IMG/VR virus record: IMGVR_UViG_3300036770_002448
Coordinates: 1-47,084 of that record
Length of the DNA stretch: 47,084 bases
Strand: one strand, 5' to 3'
DNA from: a virus
Part shown: piece after piece, positions 26,801-32,942 of the stretch
Position numbering within the stretch: the stretch's first letter is position 1
How the letters are laid out: every line of letters starts with the position of its first letter
Notes under the pieces: generated by a model
What the model was told of the DNA's origin: nothing
The model's input: the letters and a program-made list of their open reading frames with translations, nothing else
The model's database searches: none
Program-made: the position numbers and the translations under genes

Positions 26801-27479
26801 GCTTGATCTGTTGACCATCGAAAATCGCGCCAAGTTGGATGAACAAGTGACGAATCGTGAGCTGCAGCCCATGTTCAAAAATTGGGAGCGCCGCGTCATC
26901 CGCGAGGAGCTGTCCCGCGCCGCCAGTCAAGGGAAGCCCGTGGTACGGTTCGCTGACGCTGACACCGTGGCCGATGTAGAGGGGTGGGAGCGTAAGCAAA
27001 TCATCAATCCAGGTACGGCGTTCGACTCCAGCTTCAGCGGTCTTATTCTAGTCGGTACACGATCAGGCAGAGCTGCTGATCTAGAGTACACGGGCAATGT
27101 CCGAGTGGATGGCAGTGGAAATGTGACTGCAGAAGCTTTCCCACGAGATGTGACGGGGCAGAAAATTGGAGAAGCGACATGGGTCGCAACGGCTCCTCCA
27201 AGTCTTAGCCCCGCTGTACGCGAGCAGTTCTTCAAGAAGAGCAAAGAGTTCGAGTCCGAAAAGCACCAAGGCATCTACGACCGCTACAGCAAAGAAGTCG
27301 CCAACTATCTCAAGAGTCTGGACGCCAAGCGAGTCGTGGACGAAATGGGACATGGCTGGTGGGAAGTGCCCGTCAGGCCCCAGCAACGGCGTACGCAGAT
27401 CTTTAGCATGGGTGGGGGCATGGCGGGGGCGGGCGCGGCAGCCTACAATGCAACAACTCCGGCGATGGAAGAGCAGTGA
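23871..27479 (+). CDS. Polyvalent ejected protein with metallopeptidase and ADP-ribosyltransferase-like parts
   Basis: A 1202-aa multidomain protein. Residues ~1-215 are disordered or hydrophobic. Residues ~241-270 (DPREVWKQTGLVRDFDGSWM) resemble the LPD23 domain of large polyvalent proteins. HETQHAIGEMAG at 428-439 is an HExxH zinc site with a downstream Glu-rich helix (YFRETGEYLANTSRAR). Residues ~609-745 (TRLYHGGTYTPGQPIRGVLY, AEDPGMARSYVAM, HAVLDDIPYGG) look like the ADP-ribosyltransferase module of polyvalent proteins. Then come FAHSRSFDD and VVEIQSDLVQKA, and a C-terminal YDRYSKEVANYLKSL / GHGWWEVPV module common in phage ejection proteins. Such proteins are thought to be injected to act in the host. 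The start overlaps the PurD-like gene by 11 bases. Confidence 0.68.
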   Translation: MAAEEFGYSEDEQPAWSAGMASPAPAAPITGEGGAAFGVYPQARSRRPAPRVNPLELNNQGLPPSVVRRQPEVQAPPAEMRAYEPTMRESLAARTQTALQGAGVDKARARRISQTLVGGPQSNLPLGIGVVDIPLLPSVPFLMEEGYRGTERSMQAAERGDYGAAALEYLGAAAAMAPGAAVTARAVPPVARALNESMGARAVTGAMARSQRGTFLPEQRFTPREKAKIATAQDLEAKGSDPREVWKQTGLVRDFDGSWMVEISDDKMRFKGLEAVEKAREPIVKRIDDLVLARALRTSMDNGATLDEAKAALKTDRRTEPSANVVRMAQDRDVEQIDMMLENANSSLLAPIRGLKYKDVIEHPELLARVPELADMQVDFVTRSQLSPGTERVAASLNTSTDPMTVELAVDLARNPEKIGTARGVMTHETQHAIGEMAGKSAGTSEANIQAGRAAQGLPPLSPEELRGAYFRETGEYLANTSRARMDMTPEQRAAVFPMSPEGGVKIPPEEVQSFEQLTGGATQYRGLNYGRMGRQRGAVMFSMGGEQGRPLRDVLAEQPTTLRVLEALPGKRTTLTVDEIQQQMRRPEVTKQEKDVLERVLADLGAGGTRLYHGGTYTPGQPIRGVLYAAEDPGMARSYVAMSEERVGPGAALQEINVSTKSPAPESVVREAANRNGIPFDDYPPASAFDAEIHGEEVVNALVRDLQSRGYDHAVLDDIPYGGPDPSIKSTRAHVLFPNAKVGSSTVSAEDLVKRVQAETGNFRLTPADSGEWSSYGLESIGRDDSGRPWVGVGPNAFNVRTTIYRSPMETGASSHFYNEPNYFAHSRSFDDSQGVPHVVEIQSDLVQKAAKELSPEERARLEEAVVSLEGQTQFYNDVVREMEPRLAYARSTERAPVLLGRIAERQAEIESLNPDAILLLEDEIVRRLSEESFNSIPTGLSPGDLIRGIADGSIPLQRDTDYTRAFDAVIRETNRLDLLTIENRAKLDEQVTNRELQPMFKNWERRVIREELSRAASQGKPVVRFADADTVADVEGWERKQIINPGTAFDSSFSGLILVGTRSGRAADLEYTGNVRVDGSGNVTAEAFPRDVTGQKIGEATWVATAPPSLSPAVREQFFKKSKEFESEKHQGIYDRYSKEVANYLKSLDAKRVVDEMGHGWWEVPVRPQQRRTQIFSMGGGMAGAGAAAYNATTPAMEEQ

Positions 27480-27703
27480 GTATGGACACACAGACGATGT
27501 TCAACGTCGCAGTCACCCTGGCAGGGTTCCTGGGCGGATGGATTCTCAACAACATCTGGCAGTCCATACGCCTGCTAGACAAGGATGTGCGGCAGATGCC
27601 CCATATCTACGTCAGCAAGGAAGATTACAAGTCTGACATCGCAGAGATCAAGACGATGTTGGGCAGAATCTTCGACAAACTGGACGAGAAGGCTGACAAA
27701 TGA
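27476..27703 (+). CDS. Small membrane protein with coiled coil (75 aa), lysis region
   Basis: One transmembrane segment (FNVAVTLAGFLGGWILNNIW) is followed by a charged helix (VSKEDYKSDIAEIKTMLGRI, FDKLDEKADK), like small accessory membrane proteins placed before phage holins (XhlA-like layout). GTG 27476 overlaps the preceding stop as GTGA; ATG 27482 is the alternative. Possible role: lysis timing or holin partner (inference). Confidence 0.6.
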   Translation: MSMDTQTMFNVAVTLAGFLGGWILNNIWQSIRLLDKDVRQMPHIYVSKEDYKSDIAEIKTMLGRIFDKLDEKADK

Positions 27704-28101
27704 ACCCTCTTTTCCTTGGCCCCATCCTCGAAGTCGGCAAGACGCTACTGGACCGTTTCGTCCCCGACCCCGAAAAGCGCCGCGCTGCAGAGGCAGAGTT
27801 CCTCAAGCAGGCGATGGACGGAGAGCTGAAGCAGGTCATCGCGCAGCTCGAGATCAACGCCAAGGAAGCGACGCACCCTTCCACCTGGGTGGCCGGGTGG
27901 CGTCCGTACTTCGGCTGGGTGGGGGGCACGGCATTCGCCTACGTGGGGATCATCAAGCCGCTGCTCACGTGGTGGGCGTCCATCAAGGGGTGGCCGGTGC
28001 CGCCGGAGATCGACACAGAGTTCCTCTGGGTCGTCATCAGCGGCATGCTGGGCATCGGAGGGTTGCGCACCTTCGAGAAGACGAAGGGGGTCACCAAGTG
28101 A
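27700..28101 (+). CDS. Holin (3-TM superfamily)
   Basis: The 133-aa protein has the signature of 3-TM holins: an N-terminal amphipathic start (FLGPILEVGKTLLDRFVPDP), a charged helix (EKRRAAEAEFLKQAMDGELK), then STWVAGWRPYFGWVGGTAFAY with membrane helices through IIKPLLTWW and TEFLWVVISGMLGIGGL. It accumulates in the inner membrane and opens it so the endolysin reaches the wall. ATG 27700 overlaps the previous stop; the endolysin follows with a GTGA overlap, making a coupled lysis cassette. Confidence 0.8.
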   Translation: MNPLFLGPILEVGKTLLDRFVPDPEKRRAAEAEFLKQAMDGELKQVIAQLEINAKEATHPSTWVAGWRPYFGWVGGTAFAYVGIIKPLLTWWASIKGWPVPPEIDTEFLWVVISGMLGIGGLRTFEKTKGVTK

Positions 28102-28466
28102 GCTTCCTCAACTGGGCGGCGTACCCCAACTTCAGCCCCTCGGAGTTCCGCTGCAAGCACTGCGGTCGCGAGGAGATGAAGGCATCGTTCATGGAGAAGC
28201 TGCAGCAGGTCCGCAACGAGTTCGGCCCCATCAACATCTCGTCTGGCTGGCGCTGCCCGGACCACCCCGTCGAGAAAGCCAAAGCTCATCCAGGCATGCA
28301 TTCCACGGGTATGGCGGCTGACGTTGCCGTGAGTGGTGAGAACGCAGTGCGGCTGTTGAAGATTGCGCTGGCCCACGGGTTCACGGGCATCGGCGTGCAG
28401 CAGAAGGGCGAGAAACGATTCATCCATCTGGATCTTCGCAACGTGCCGACGATCTGGTCATACTGA
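28098..28466 (+). CDS. Endolysin, M15-type L-alanyl/D-alanyl peptidase
   Basis: A 122-aa enzyme of the peptidase M15 family. Visible motifs are FSPSEFRCKHCGREEM, NISSGWRCPDHPVEKAKAHP, the zinc motif HSTGMAADVAV (His and Asp ligands), and the final GIGVQQKGEKRFIHLDLR with the third His and catalytic-site Asp. It would cut peptidoglycan peptide stems in the periplasm after holin opening. There is no signal peptide, consistent with holin dependence. The start is GTG 28098 (GTGA overlap); longer in-frame extensions upstream only shadow the holin. Confidence 0.82.
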   Translation: MSFLNWAAYPNFSPSEFRCKHCGREEMKASFMEKLQQVRNEFGPINISSGWRCPDHPVEKAKAHPGMHSTGMAADVAVSGENAVRLLKIALAHGFTGIGVQQKGEKRFIHLDLRNVPTIWSY

Positions 28467-28475
28467 GGTCTCATC

Positions 28476-28901
28476 ATGGCTGCACCAATTCTCATGGGTC
28501 TGGCGCACGCGGGGGCAAGCTTCGCCGGGACGCTGGCGGGGGCCAAGCTCGCAGAGATGGCCGAGAAGCGACGGAAGAAGGCCGCCGCCCCGCCTCCTCC
28601 GCCCCCTCCTCCACCAGCGGCCAAGAAGGCTGAAGCTCCCGCCCCTGCTCCCGCCCCTGCTCCCGCCCCTGCTCCCGCCCCTGCTCCCGCCCCTGCTCCC
28701 AAGAGCGCCACTCGCAAGGCGTTCGAGAAAGAGTTCGCCGCCGCCCGCGAGCGTGGGGACGTTGTGTTCACCTTCCGCGGCAAAGAGTACAGCACTCGCC
28801 AAGCGGGCGAGAAGGGTCCATCACACCGCGAGAAGATGATGGACCGCGCTGCGTACCGTCAGATGGTGGAAAACATCGAGCGCAGCCGCAAGAAAGACTA
28901 G
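28476..28901 (+). CDS. Pro/Ala-stalk protein after the endolysin; spanin-like candidate
   Basis: The 141-aa protein has a mildly hydrophobic N-terminus (MAAPILMGLAHAGASFAGTL), a basic patch (EKRRKKAA), a run of nine prolines, then an Ala-Pro stalk encoded by 12-bp tandem repeats, and a basic helical C-terminus (REKMMDRAAYRQMVENIERS). A membrane-anchored Pro stalk spanning the periplasm recalls TonB or spanins, and its place after holin and endolysin is where spanins sit. No lipobox or clear strong TM helix is visible, so this is only a candidate. Its TAG stop shares CTAG with the opposing gene. Confidence 0.5.
   Translation: MAAPILMGLAHAGASFAGTLAGAKLAEMAEKRRKKAAAPPPPPPPPPAAKKAEAPAPAPAPAPAPAPAPAPAPAPKSATRKAFEKEFAAARERGDVVFTFRGKEYSTRQAGEKGPSHREKMMDRAAYRQMVENIERSRKKD
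28635..28700 (+). repeat. 12-bp tandem repeat, 5.5 copies
   Basis: The unit GCTCCCGCCCCT repeats exactly five times from 28635 to 28694, plus a half unit to 28700. It encodes the Ala-Pro stalk of the surrounding gene. Perfect identity suggests recent expansion or slippage, so stalk length may vary between relatives. Confidence 0.9.
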
Positions 28902-29509
28902 CGGTATACCAGAAATCCCAGACGCTCGCCGTCTGGGTCGGACACGAAGTTGGGGTGCGCCGTGCTCTGCCCCCACCACACTGGAATGAGCGTGGTGGCC
29001 GCATGCTTCTCGTAGTCTGGGCTGGCGCGTAGGTGCACTTCGATCACGCGGCCCCCGATGGTCTCATAGTTCACTGCGCCGTACTTCTCGGACAGTGACC
29101 TGAACAGCTTGGGCACTTCCCCCGCCGTGGGGAGAGGCAGCTTGTCCCAGCGCAGGAATCGCTGCGGCCCGCTGGAGAAGCCCTTGTAGACGCAGACTAC
29201 CCGCCCACCCCTTAGATCGATGGATAGGTGGTCGCCAGTGAAGAGCTCCATCCAGAACGTGCCGGGCTGCAGATGATCCGTGTCTACCGTTGGGAACTCA
29301 ACGATGCTGGCCCCCCGCCCCATCCCCAGCATGTTGGTGATCGGCTTGACCATATACCGGCCTGGGTGGGGTAGGTCAACCCCCGCGGGACCGCAGACAT
29401 GGCCAAAGTAGCGGGACAAGATTAGCTTATCATACACCCACAAATCCTCAACCTCCACGTTGGGCCACGCTGCATGGTCGTAGGCGGCGGGGGTGGCTTG
29501 TGTGGGCAT
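28898..29509 (-). CDS. ATP-grasp-like protein (203 aa), last gene of the heptose operon
   Basis: No named family is certain. The pattern VYDKLILSRYFGHVCGPAGV, GRYMVKPITNMLGMGRGASI, GTFWMELFTGDHLSIDL and GGRVIEVHLRASPDYEK resembles an ATP-grasp core: a Lys-containing strand with a Gly-rich loop, then a Glu/Asp pair and a terminal E-x-H/N strand. I recall similar proteins from aquatic phages. It lacks the N-terminal Rossmann part. It could be a ligase acting on a modified sugar or base. Start ATG 29509 has GAGAGG upstream. Its stop overlaps that of the rightward gene at CTAG. It lies 14 bp after gmhB. Confidence 0.45.
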   Translation of the reverse strand: MPTQATPAAYDHAAWPNVEVEDLWVYDKLILSRYFGHVCGPAGVDLPHPGRYMVKPITNMLGMGRGASIVEFPTVDTDHLQPGTFWMELFTGDHLSIDLRGGRVVCVYKGFSSGPQRFLRWDKLPLPTAGEVPKLFRSLSEKYGAVNYETIGGRVIEVHLRASPDYEKHAATTLIPVWWGQSTAHPNFVSDPDGERLGFLVYR

Positions 29510-29523
29510 AGGGCTACGGCCTC

Positions 29524-30033
29524 TCAAATGGGCGCAGGACGCGTTAGCGCCACATAGGCAGGGGGGTAGTGGCTTGGCTGGTAAAAATTGCGCCAGGAGC
29601 CGTCCTTTGGCACGCGGATGCGGCGCCCCACGCACTCCACCATGTCGGATTCCTTGTCTCCAAACATGATGCACTTGTCCAGGTCCAGATCAAGCTCTGC
29701 GGCGGCGCGGTAGAACAAACCGCAGCGCGGCTTGCGGCACGGGCACTTCATCTCCGGCGTGTGCGGGCAGAAGTAAGTCTTGTCGATGTTGACACCGTGC
29801 ACGGCCAGCAGCTCAGACAGTCTGTGCTGAACTTGGGCATACTGGTGCCGAGTCATCAGCCAGCGCCCGATACCGCTCTGGTTGGTGACGATGACCAGCT
29901 TGTACTCCTTGGCCATCAGATCTTTCAGCGCCTCTACGACGCCGTCCAGCAACACCACATCATCGGGGTTGCTGATGTACCCCACATCTTTGATGAGCGT
30001 ACCGTCTCGGTCAAGAAACGCTGCTACGTTCAC
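29524..30033 (-). CDS. gmhB: D-glycero-D-manno-heptose-1,7-bisphosphate 7-phosphatase
   Basis: HAD-superfamily phosphatase of 169 aa. Motif I is FLDRDGTLIK (nucleophile D8, acid/base D10), motif II VTNQSGIGR, a Lys/Arg-containing CRKPRCG, and the acidic motif FGDKESDM. A zinc-binding loop C89-P-H91...C97-P-C99 is diagnostic of the GmhB/histidinol-phosphatase group and distinguishes it from generic HADs. It removes the 7-phosphate from heptose-1,7-bisphosphate, the step between HldA and HldC. GTG 30033 is preceded by GAGGAG and overlaps hldC by 23 bp. Confidence 0.82.
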   Translation of the reverse strand: MNVAAFLDRDGTLIKDVGYISNPDDVVLLDGVVEALKDLMAKEYKLVIVTNQSGIGRWLMTRHQYAQVQHRLSELLAVHGVNIDKTYFCPHTPEMKCPCRKPRCGLFYRAAAELDLDLDKCIMFGDKESDMVECVGRRIRVPKDGSWRNFYQPSHYPPAYVALTRPAPI

Positions 30034-30433
30034 GGATACTCCTCACGATGTCGGTTGTACTGATATCCGGCAGGCGTGGCAACAGCGTGATGATTATACC
30101 TCGCTTGGTCAGCCACTGGCCCTCTTCAGAGTTCAGCACATCGCATGAAGTGTCCTTGACGTACAAGTCAGGGAACCTGCCGGATTCCTCCCACTTGCGC
30201 ACGGGGTTGGGCCCGTCAAACGGCACGACGCGGGACACGCAGCGCAGGGCGGACAGTATCTTCACCCGATGCTGCAGGGGCACGATGGGGCGGGTGCTGC
30301 CCTTCAGCGCCCGCACGCTCTCGTCGCTGTTGATGAACACCACGACGCTGCCGAACGTGGCAGCCTGCTCCAGAAACGTCACATGCCCCGCGTGCAGCAG
30401 ATCGAAGCACCCATTCGTCCACACGGTCTTCAC
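30011..30433 (-). CDS. hldC: D-glycero-beta-D-manno-heptose 1-phosphate nucleotidyltransferase
   Basis: A 140-aa cytidylyltransferase-fold protein matching the C-terminal (RfaE domain II) half of HldE. TVWTNGCFDLLHAGHVTFLE contains the HxGH nucleotide-binding motif at residues 14-17; INSDESVRALKGSTRPIVPL, RPIVPLQHRVKILSAL and the late ISTTDIVRSIRER (ISTT-like motif) agree. It would make ADP-heptose from heptose-1-phosphate and ATP; the nucleotide specificity cannot be proven here. In E. coli it is fused to the kinase; here the two are separate genes with gmhA between, as HldA/HldC in other proteobacteria. GTG 30433 overlaps the gmhA stop (GTGA) after GGAGAAG. Confidence 0.8.
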   Translation of the reverse strand: MKTVWTNGCFDLLHAGHVTFLEQAATFGSVVVFINSDESVRALKGSTRPIVPLQHRVKILSALRCVSRVVPFDGPNPVRKWEESGRFPDLYVKDTSCDVLNSEEGQWLTKRGIIITLLPRLPDISTTDIVRSIRERSSVS

Positions 30434-30999
30434 TTGTCTTCTCCGATCAGTGTCTCGTCCAGCATCTCGCAGATGGCGTGCGCGACGATCATGTGGCACT
30501 CTTGAATCCTGGCGGTCTCCTCGCCCCCCACGGCCACGGTGATGTGAGAGTACGCCCCCAGCGGGGATGGCTTGCTGCCCGTGAACGAGTAGACCGTGCC
30601 CCGCACTTCTTCACGCGCCCAGCGGGCGGCGCTCACCACGTTGGCGCTGCGCCCGCTCGTGCTGATGCACCACAGAATATCTTCCGGCTGCATCAGTGCT
30701 TGCACCTGCCGTGAGAAGACATGGTTGAAATCGTAGTCATTGCCCACGGCAGTGAGGATGGAGGTATCCACCGTGAGCGCGATGGCGGGGTATCCAACAC
30801 GCTCACGCTGGTAGCGCCCCACCAGCTCCGCGGCGATGTGCTGGCAGTCTGCTGCGCTGCCGCCATTCCCGCACAGCAGCACCTTCCCGCCGTTCAGCAG
30901 GCAGGCGGAGATGCCATTCACCATCTCTTCGATTCGTGGCTTCATGCTGCGGATCGTACCCAGCGCCTTCACATGACGGTCGAGTATGCCTTCAAGCAT
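30430..30999 (-). CDS. gmhA: Sedoheptulose-7-phosphate isomerase
   Basis: A 189-aa SIS-domain isomerase, close to the ~192 aa of E. coli GmhA. CGNGGSAADCQHIAAELVGR holds the substrate loop and zinc ligands H54 and E58. WCISTSGRSANVV is the second phosphosugar loop, and RIQECHMIVAHAICEM supplies Q166 and H174 with the family's spacing. It converts the host pentose-phosphate intermediate sedoheptulose-7-phosphate into D-glycero-D-manno-heptose-7-phosphate, the first committed step. Start ATG 30999 has AAGGAG nine bases upstream. It overlaps hldA by 31 bp. Confidence 0.88.
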   Translation of the reverse strand: MLEGILDRHVKALGTIRSMKPRIEEMVNGISACLLNGGKVLLCGNGGSAADCQHIAAELVGRYQRERVGYPAIALTVDTSILTAVGNDYDFNHVFSRQVQALMQPEDILWCISTSGRSANVVSAARWAREEVRGTVYSFTGSKPSPLGAYSHITVAVGGEETARIQECHMIVAHAICEMLDETLIGEDK

Positions 31000-31838
31000 T
31001 GGTCCAGCTCCTTGCGGGTAATGATAGCAGTGCCCAGCTTGGACACTGCGATAGCTCCGGCCGCGCTGCCCCACTGGGCGGCGGTGGAGAACGTTTCTCC
31101 CTCGCTCAGCGCGACGGCCATCGCGGCGAGGTAGCTGTCGCCCGCGCCGGTAGGGTCAACGCACTGGACTGGGATGGGTTTGATCTGCTCGTCCTCCAGC
31201 CCGAAGCCAGAGAACTTGGTAGACCCAGCGGCCCCCGCAGTCTGAATGATGTACTCCACATCCAGCTGGCGAGCCAGATGGCGCGGATTGCCGGTGACGG
31301 CCGTCACCTCGCTGTAGTTGCCCTTGATGACGTCTGCGTGGGCGTAGCGTTCCCAGTTGGTGCCCTTGGGGTCGACGATGGTGATTTTGTTGCGGGCGTG
31401 GGCAAGCATGTCCTTCACGTTGCGCAGAGCACCCTTGCCATAGTCGCTGAAGACGATAACGTCGAAGGCGTTGAACATGTCAAGGAACCGCTCCCCCACC
31501 AGATCGCTCTCGGCTTCTGTGAGGAAGTAGTCGTCATCGATGCGGGCCCGCATCACCCCGTCGACGAACACGCGCGTCTTAATGGTGGTCTGCGACACGG
31601 GGATGATGCTGGCAATCATCCCAGGTGGCAGATGGGATCCAGAGGCCAGACAGGTGAGCAGCGTCACGTCTCCCCCCATAGCCTGGACATTGGCCGCGAC
31701 GTTGGCCGCGCCACCGGGGTTCTTCCTCTGGGACAAGAGGTCGTAGATGACGATTGGTGCTTCTGGGCTGATGCGGCTAACCTCGCAGTTGAGCGAGATG
31801 TCGCGCATGCTGTCACCAACTACGAGTATCTTTCTCAT
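30969..31838 (-). CDS. hldA: D-glycero-beta-D-manno-heptose-7-phosphate kinase
   Basis: A 289-aa PfkB/ribokinase-family enzyme matching the RfaE domain I kinase. KILVVGDSMRDISLNCEVSR and SPEAPIVIYDLL are typical HldE openings, NPGGAANVAANVQAMGG is the substrate Gly-Gly region, and DPTGAGDSYLAAM carries the catalytic Asp (234) and anion hole. It phosphorylates heptose-7-phosphate at C1. The N-terminal extension is a little shorter than in bacterial HldE. Start ATG 31838 has AAGGAGAT upstream. Confidence 0.85.
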   Translation of the reverse strand: MRKILVVGDSMRDISLNCEVSRISPEAPIVIYDLLSQRKNPGGAANVAANVQAMGGDVTLLTCLASGSHLPPGMIASIIPVSQTTIKTRVFVDGVMRARIDDDYFLTEAESDLVGERFLDMFNAFDVIVFSDYGKGALRNVKDMLAHARNKITIVDPKGTNWERYAHADVIKGNYSEVTAVTGNPRHLARQLDVEYIIQTAGAAGSTKFSGFGLEDEQIKPIPVQCVDPTGAGDSYLAAMAVALSEGETFSTAAQWGSAAGAIAVSKLGTAIITRKELDQCLKAYSTVM

Positions 31839-32031
31839 ACACCAAATCTCCTTTGCTGTCCAGCCGCTGCACAGCCAGATGGTTTGCGATCGTGGGGTGG
31901 GCCAGCTTGGCAGCCTCGATCGCGTCTTTCCTGGAGCGTGCGTGCACCACTCCAATCTTTGATTCTCGAATGTGTACGCTCCCCTGTGGCGGCACATGTC
32001 GATACAGATAGAACACTTGATAGGGTTTCAT
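31813..32031 (-). CDS. Small hypothetical protein (72 aa) leading the heptose genes
   Basis: Unrecognised. MKPYQVFYLYRHVPPQG is followed by a segment with VVHARSRKDAIEAAKLAHP, a mixed alpha/beta pattern used in several small phage proteins that end with a domain of residues such as TIANHLAVQRLDSKG. It overlaps hldA by 26 bp, so it is coupled to it. The ribosome site is weak. It could be a leader that couples or regulates translation of the operon, but this is speculation. Confidence 0.5.
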   Translation of the reverse strand: MKPYQVFYLYRHVPPQGSVHIRESKIGVVHARSRKDAIEAAKLAHPTIANHLAVQRLDSKGDLVYEKDTRSW

Positions 32032-32066
32032 GAGACTATTTGCGTTGCTGCACCCTGCCAGTATGC

Positions 32067-32109
32067 CGGGGCGCGGGGTCTCTGCAATAGGGGCAAACCC
32101 CGCACCCCG
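32067..32109 (-). promoter_or_regulatory. Hairpin in the leader of the heptose operon
   Basis: Arms 32067-32079 and 32097-32109 pair over 13 positions with one mismatch that becomes a G-U pair only in the leftward transcript. The loop is 17 nt. No U-tract follows, so it is not a standard terminator. It fills most of the 32032-32118 gap and may process, stabilise or attenuate the downstream transcript. Confidence 0.45.
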
Positions 32110-32118
32110 ACAAGGGTA

Positions 32119-32559
32119 CTACCCCTGGTTCACGTACCCCTGGGGCTTGGCGCAGTCGTGAATGTCGTAGGCCTCCCCTGCCGACAAGGTGCGTACGGTC
32201 ACGCCACAGTGACGGCACTTGTAGTGATTGGTGTTGTCACCAAAGAAGCCCTCCAACTGCCAGTCCTCGTTGAAGTCCACGCGCAGGTCTGGTACTGGGG
32301 TATTCTGCACCACGGGGTCGGCCCGCGTGTCGTACTTGCGGGCAACCTCGATGTACTTCTCCAGGAAGTGCTTGGCCTTCTCCAGATCCTGCAGCCTCCG
32401 TGCATGCGTGTCGTGCTTGTCCTTCCACCGCATCACGTACTTGGTGATCTGGTATTGGAAAGGATCCCACTGGTAGTGCACGGCCAGATCCCAGTGCTGC
32501 ATGTTTTTGCCGATGGCGCGATAGTGGTCTCCCGCCACTTGCTTGTCGTTGGCGCTCAT
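32119..32559 (-). CDS. DUF3310 protein with C-terminal zinc motif
   Basis: The N-terminal ~75 residues match the DUF3310 pattern of small phage proteins: QVAGDHYRAIGKNMQHWDLA, DPFQYQITKYVMRWKDKHD and LQDLEKAKHFLEKYIEVARK. The C-terminal part has HYKCRHCGVTV and DIHDCAK, a likely Cys/His zinc site not part of the core domain. DUF3310 proteins occur in nucleotide-metabolism regions of phages; no function is established to my knowledge. ATG 32559 overlaps the previous stop (ATGA). Confidence 0.68.
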   Translation of the reverse strand: MSANDKQVAGDHYRAIGKNMQHWDLAVHYQWDPFQYQITKYVMRWKDKHDTHARRLQDLEKAKHFLEKYIEVARKYDTRADPVVQNTPVPDLRVDFNEDWQLEGFFGDNTNHYKCRHCGVTVRTLSAGEAYDIHDCAKPQGYVNQG

Positions 32560-32942
32560 TCGATGATCCTCCAGTCTTCTGACAGCATATCAGTCTGAGA
32601 TGCGAGCCACGGCACGCGGGCCCCCGGGGTGTTCTGCGCGTTGTCGGGATACGACATGAAGATGTACGGCAGCGTCATCTTGCTGTGCGCGTCGGGCACT
32701 TGCAGCTCCAGCCACAGACCCTTGCCGTTCCACCCCACCCGTTGGACCTTCAGGCCCTTCTTCAGCGCGTCGATAGCCAGCCCAAAGGTCATCCCATTGC
32801 ACGGGCGGTAGGCGGCTTCGAACGCTTTCTTGGGAGACCATGACGCATATCCATCCTCGTAGCGCACGAAGTAGCCCTGTCCCTTACCCTCCACGTTGGC
32901 TGGTTCTGCGCTGATGATCTTGGTTCCTATGTACTTCTTCAT
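32556..32942 (-). CDS. DUF2829 / Tad2-like protein (candidate anti-Thoeris)
   Basis: Residues 51-128 match DUF2829: MTFGLAIDALKKGLKVQRVG, WNGKGLWLEL, TLPYIFMSY and VPWLASQTDMLSEDW. Thoeris anti-defence protein 2 (Tad2) belongs to this domain family and works by sequestering the cyclic ADP-ribose-type signal of the Thoeris defence system. Residues 1-50 (KKYIGTKIISAEPANV, YEDGYASWSPKKAFEAAYRP) form an additional N-terminal domain often seen with this family. Whether this member binds such a signal cannot be read from the sequence. ATG 32942 overlaps the previous stop, with GGAGGAGG upstream. Confidence 0.7.
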   Translation of the reverse strand: MKKYIGTKIISAEPANVEGKGQGYFVRYEDGYASWSPKKAFEAAYRPCNGMTFGLAIDALKKGLKVQRVGWNGKGLWLELQVPDAHSKMTLPYIFMSYPDNAQNTPGARVPWLASQTDMLSEDWRIIE

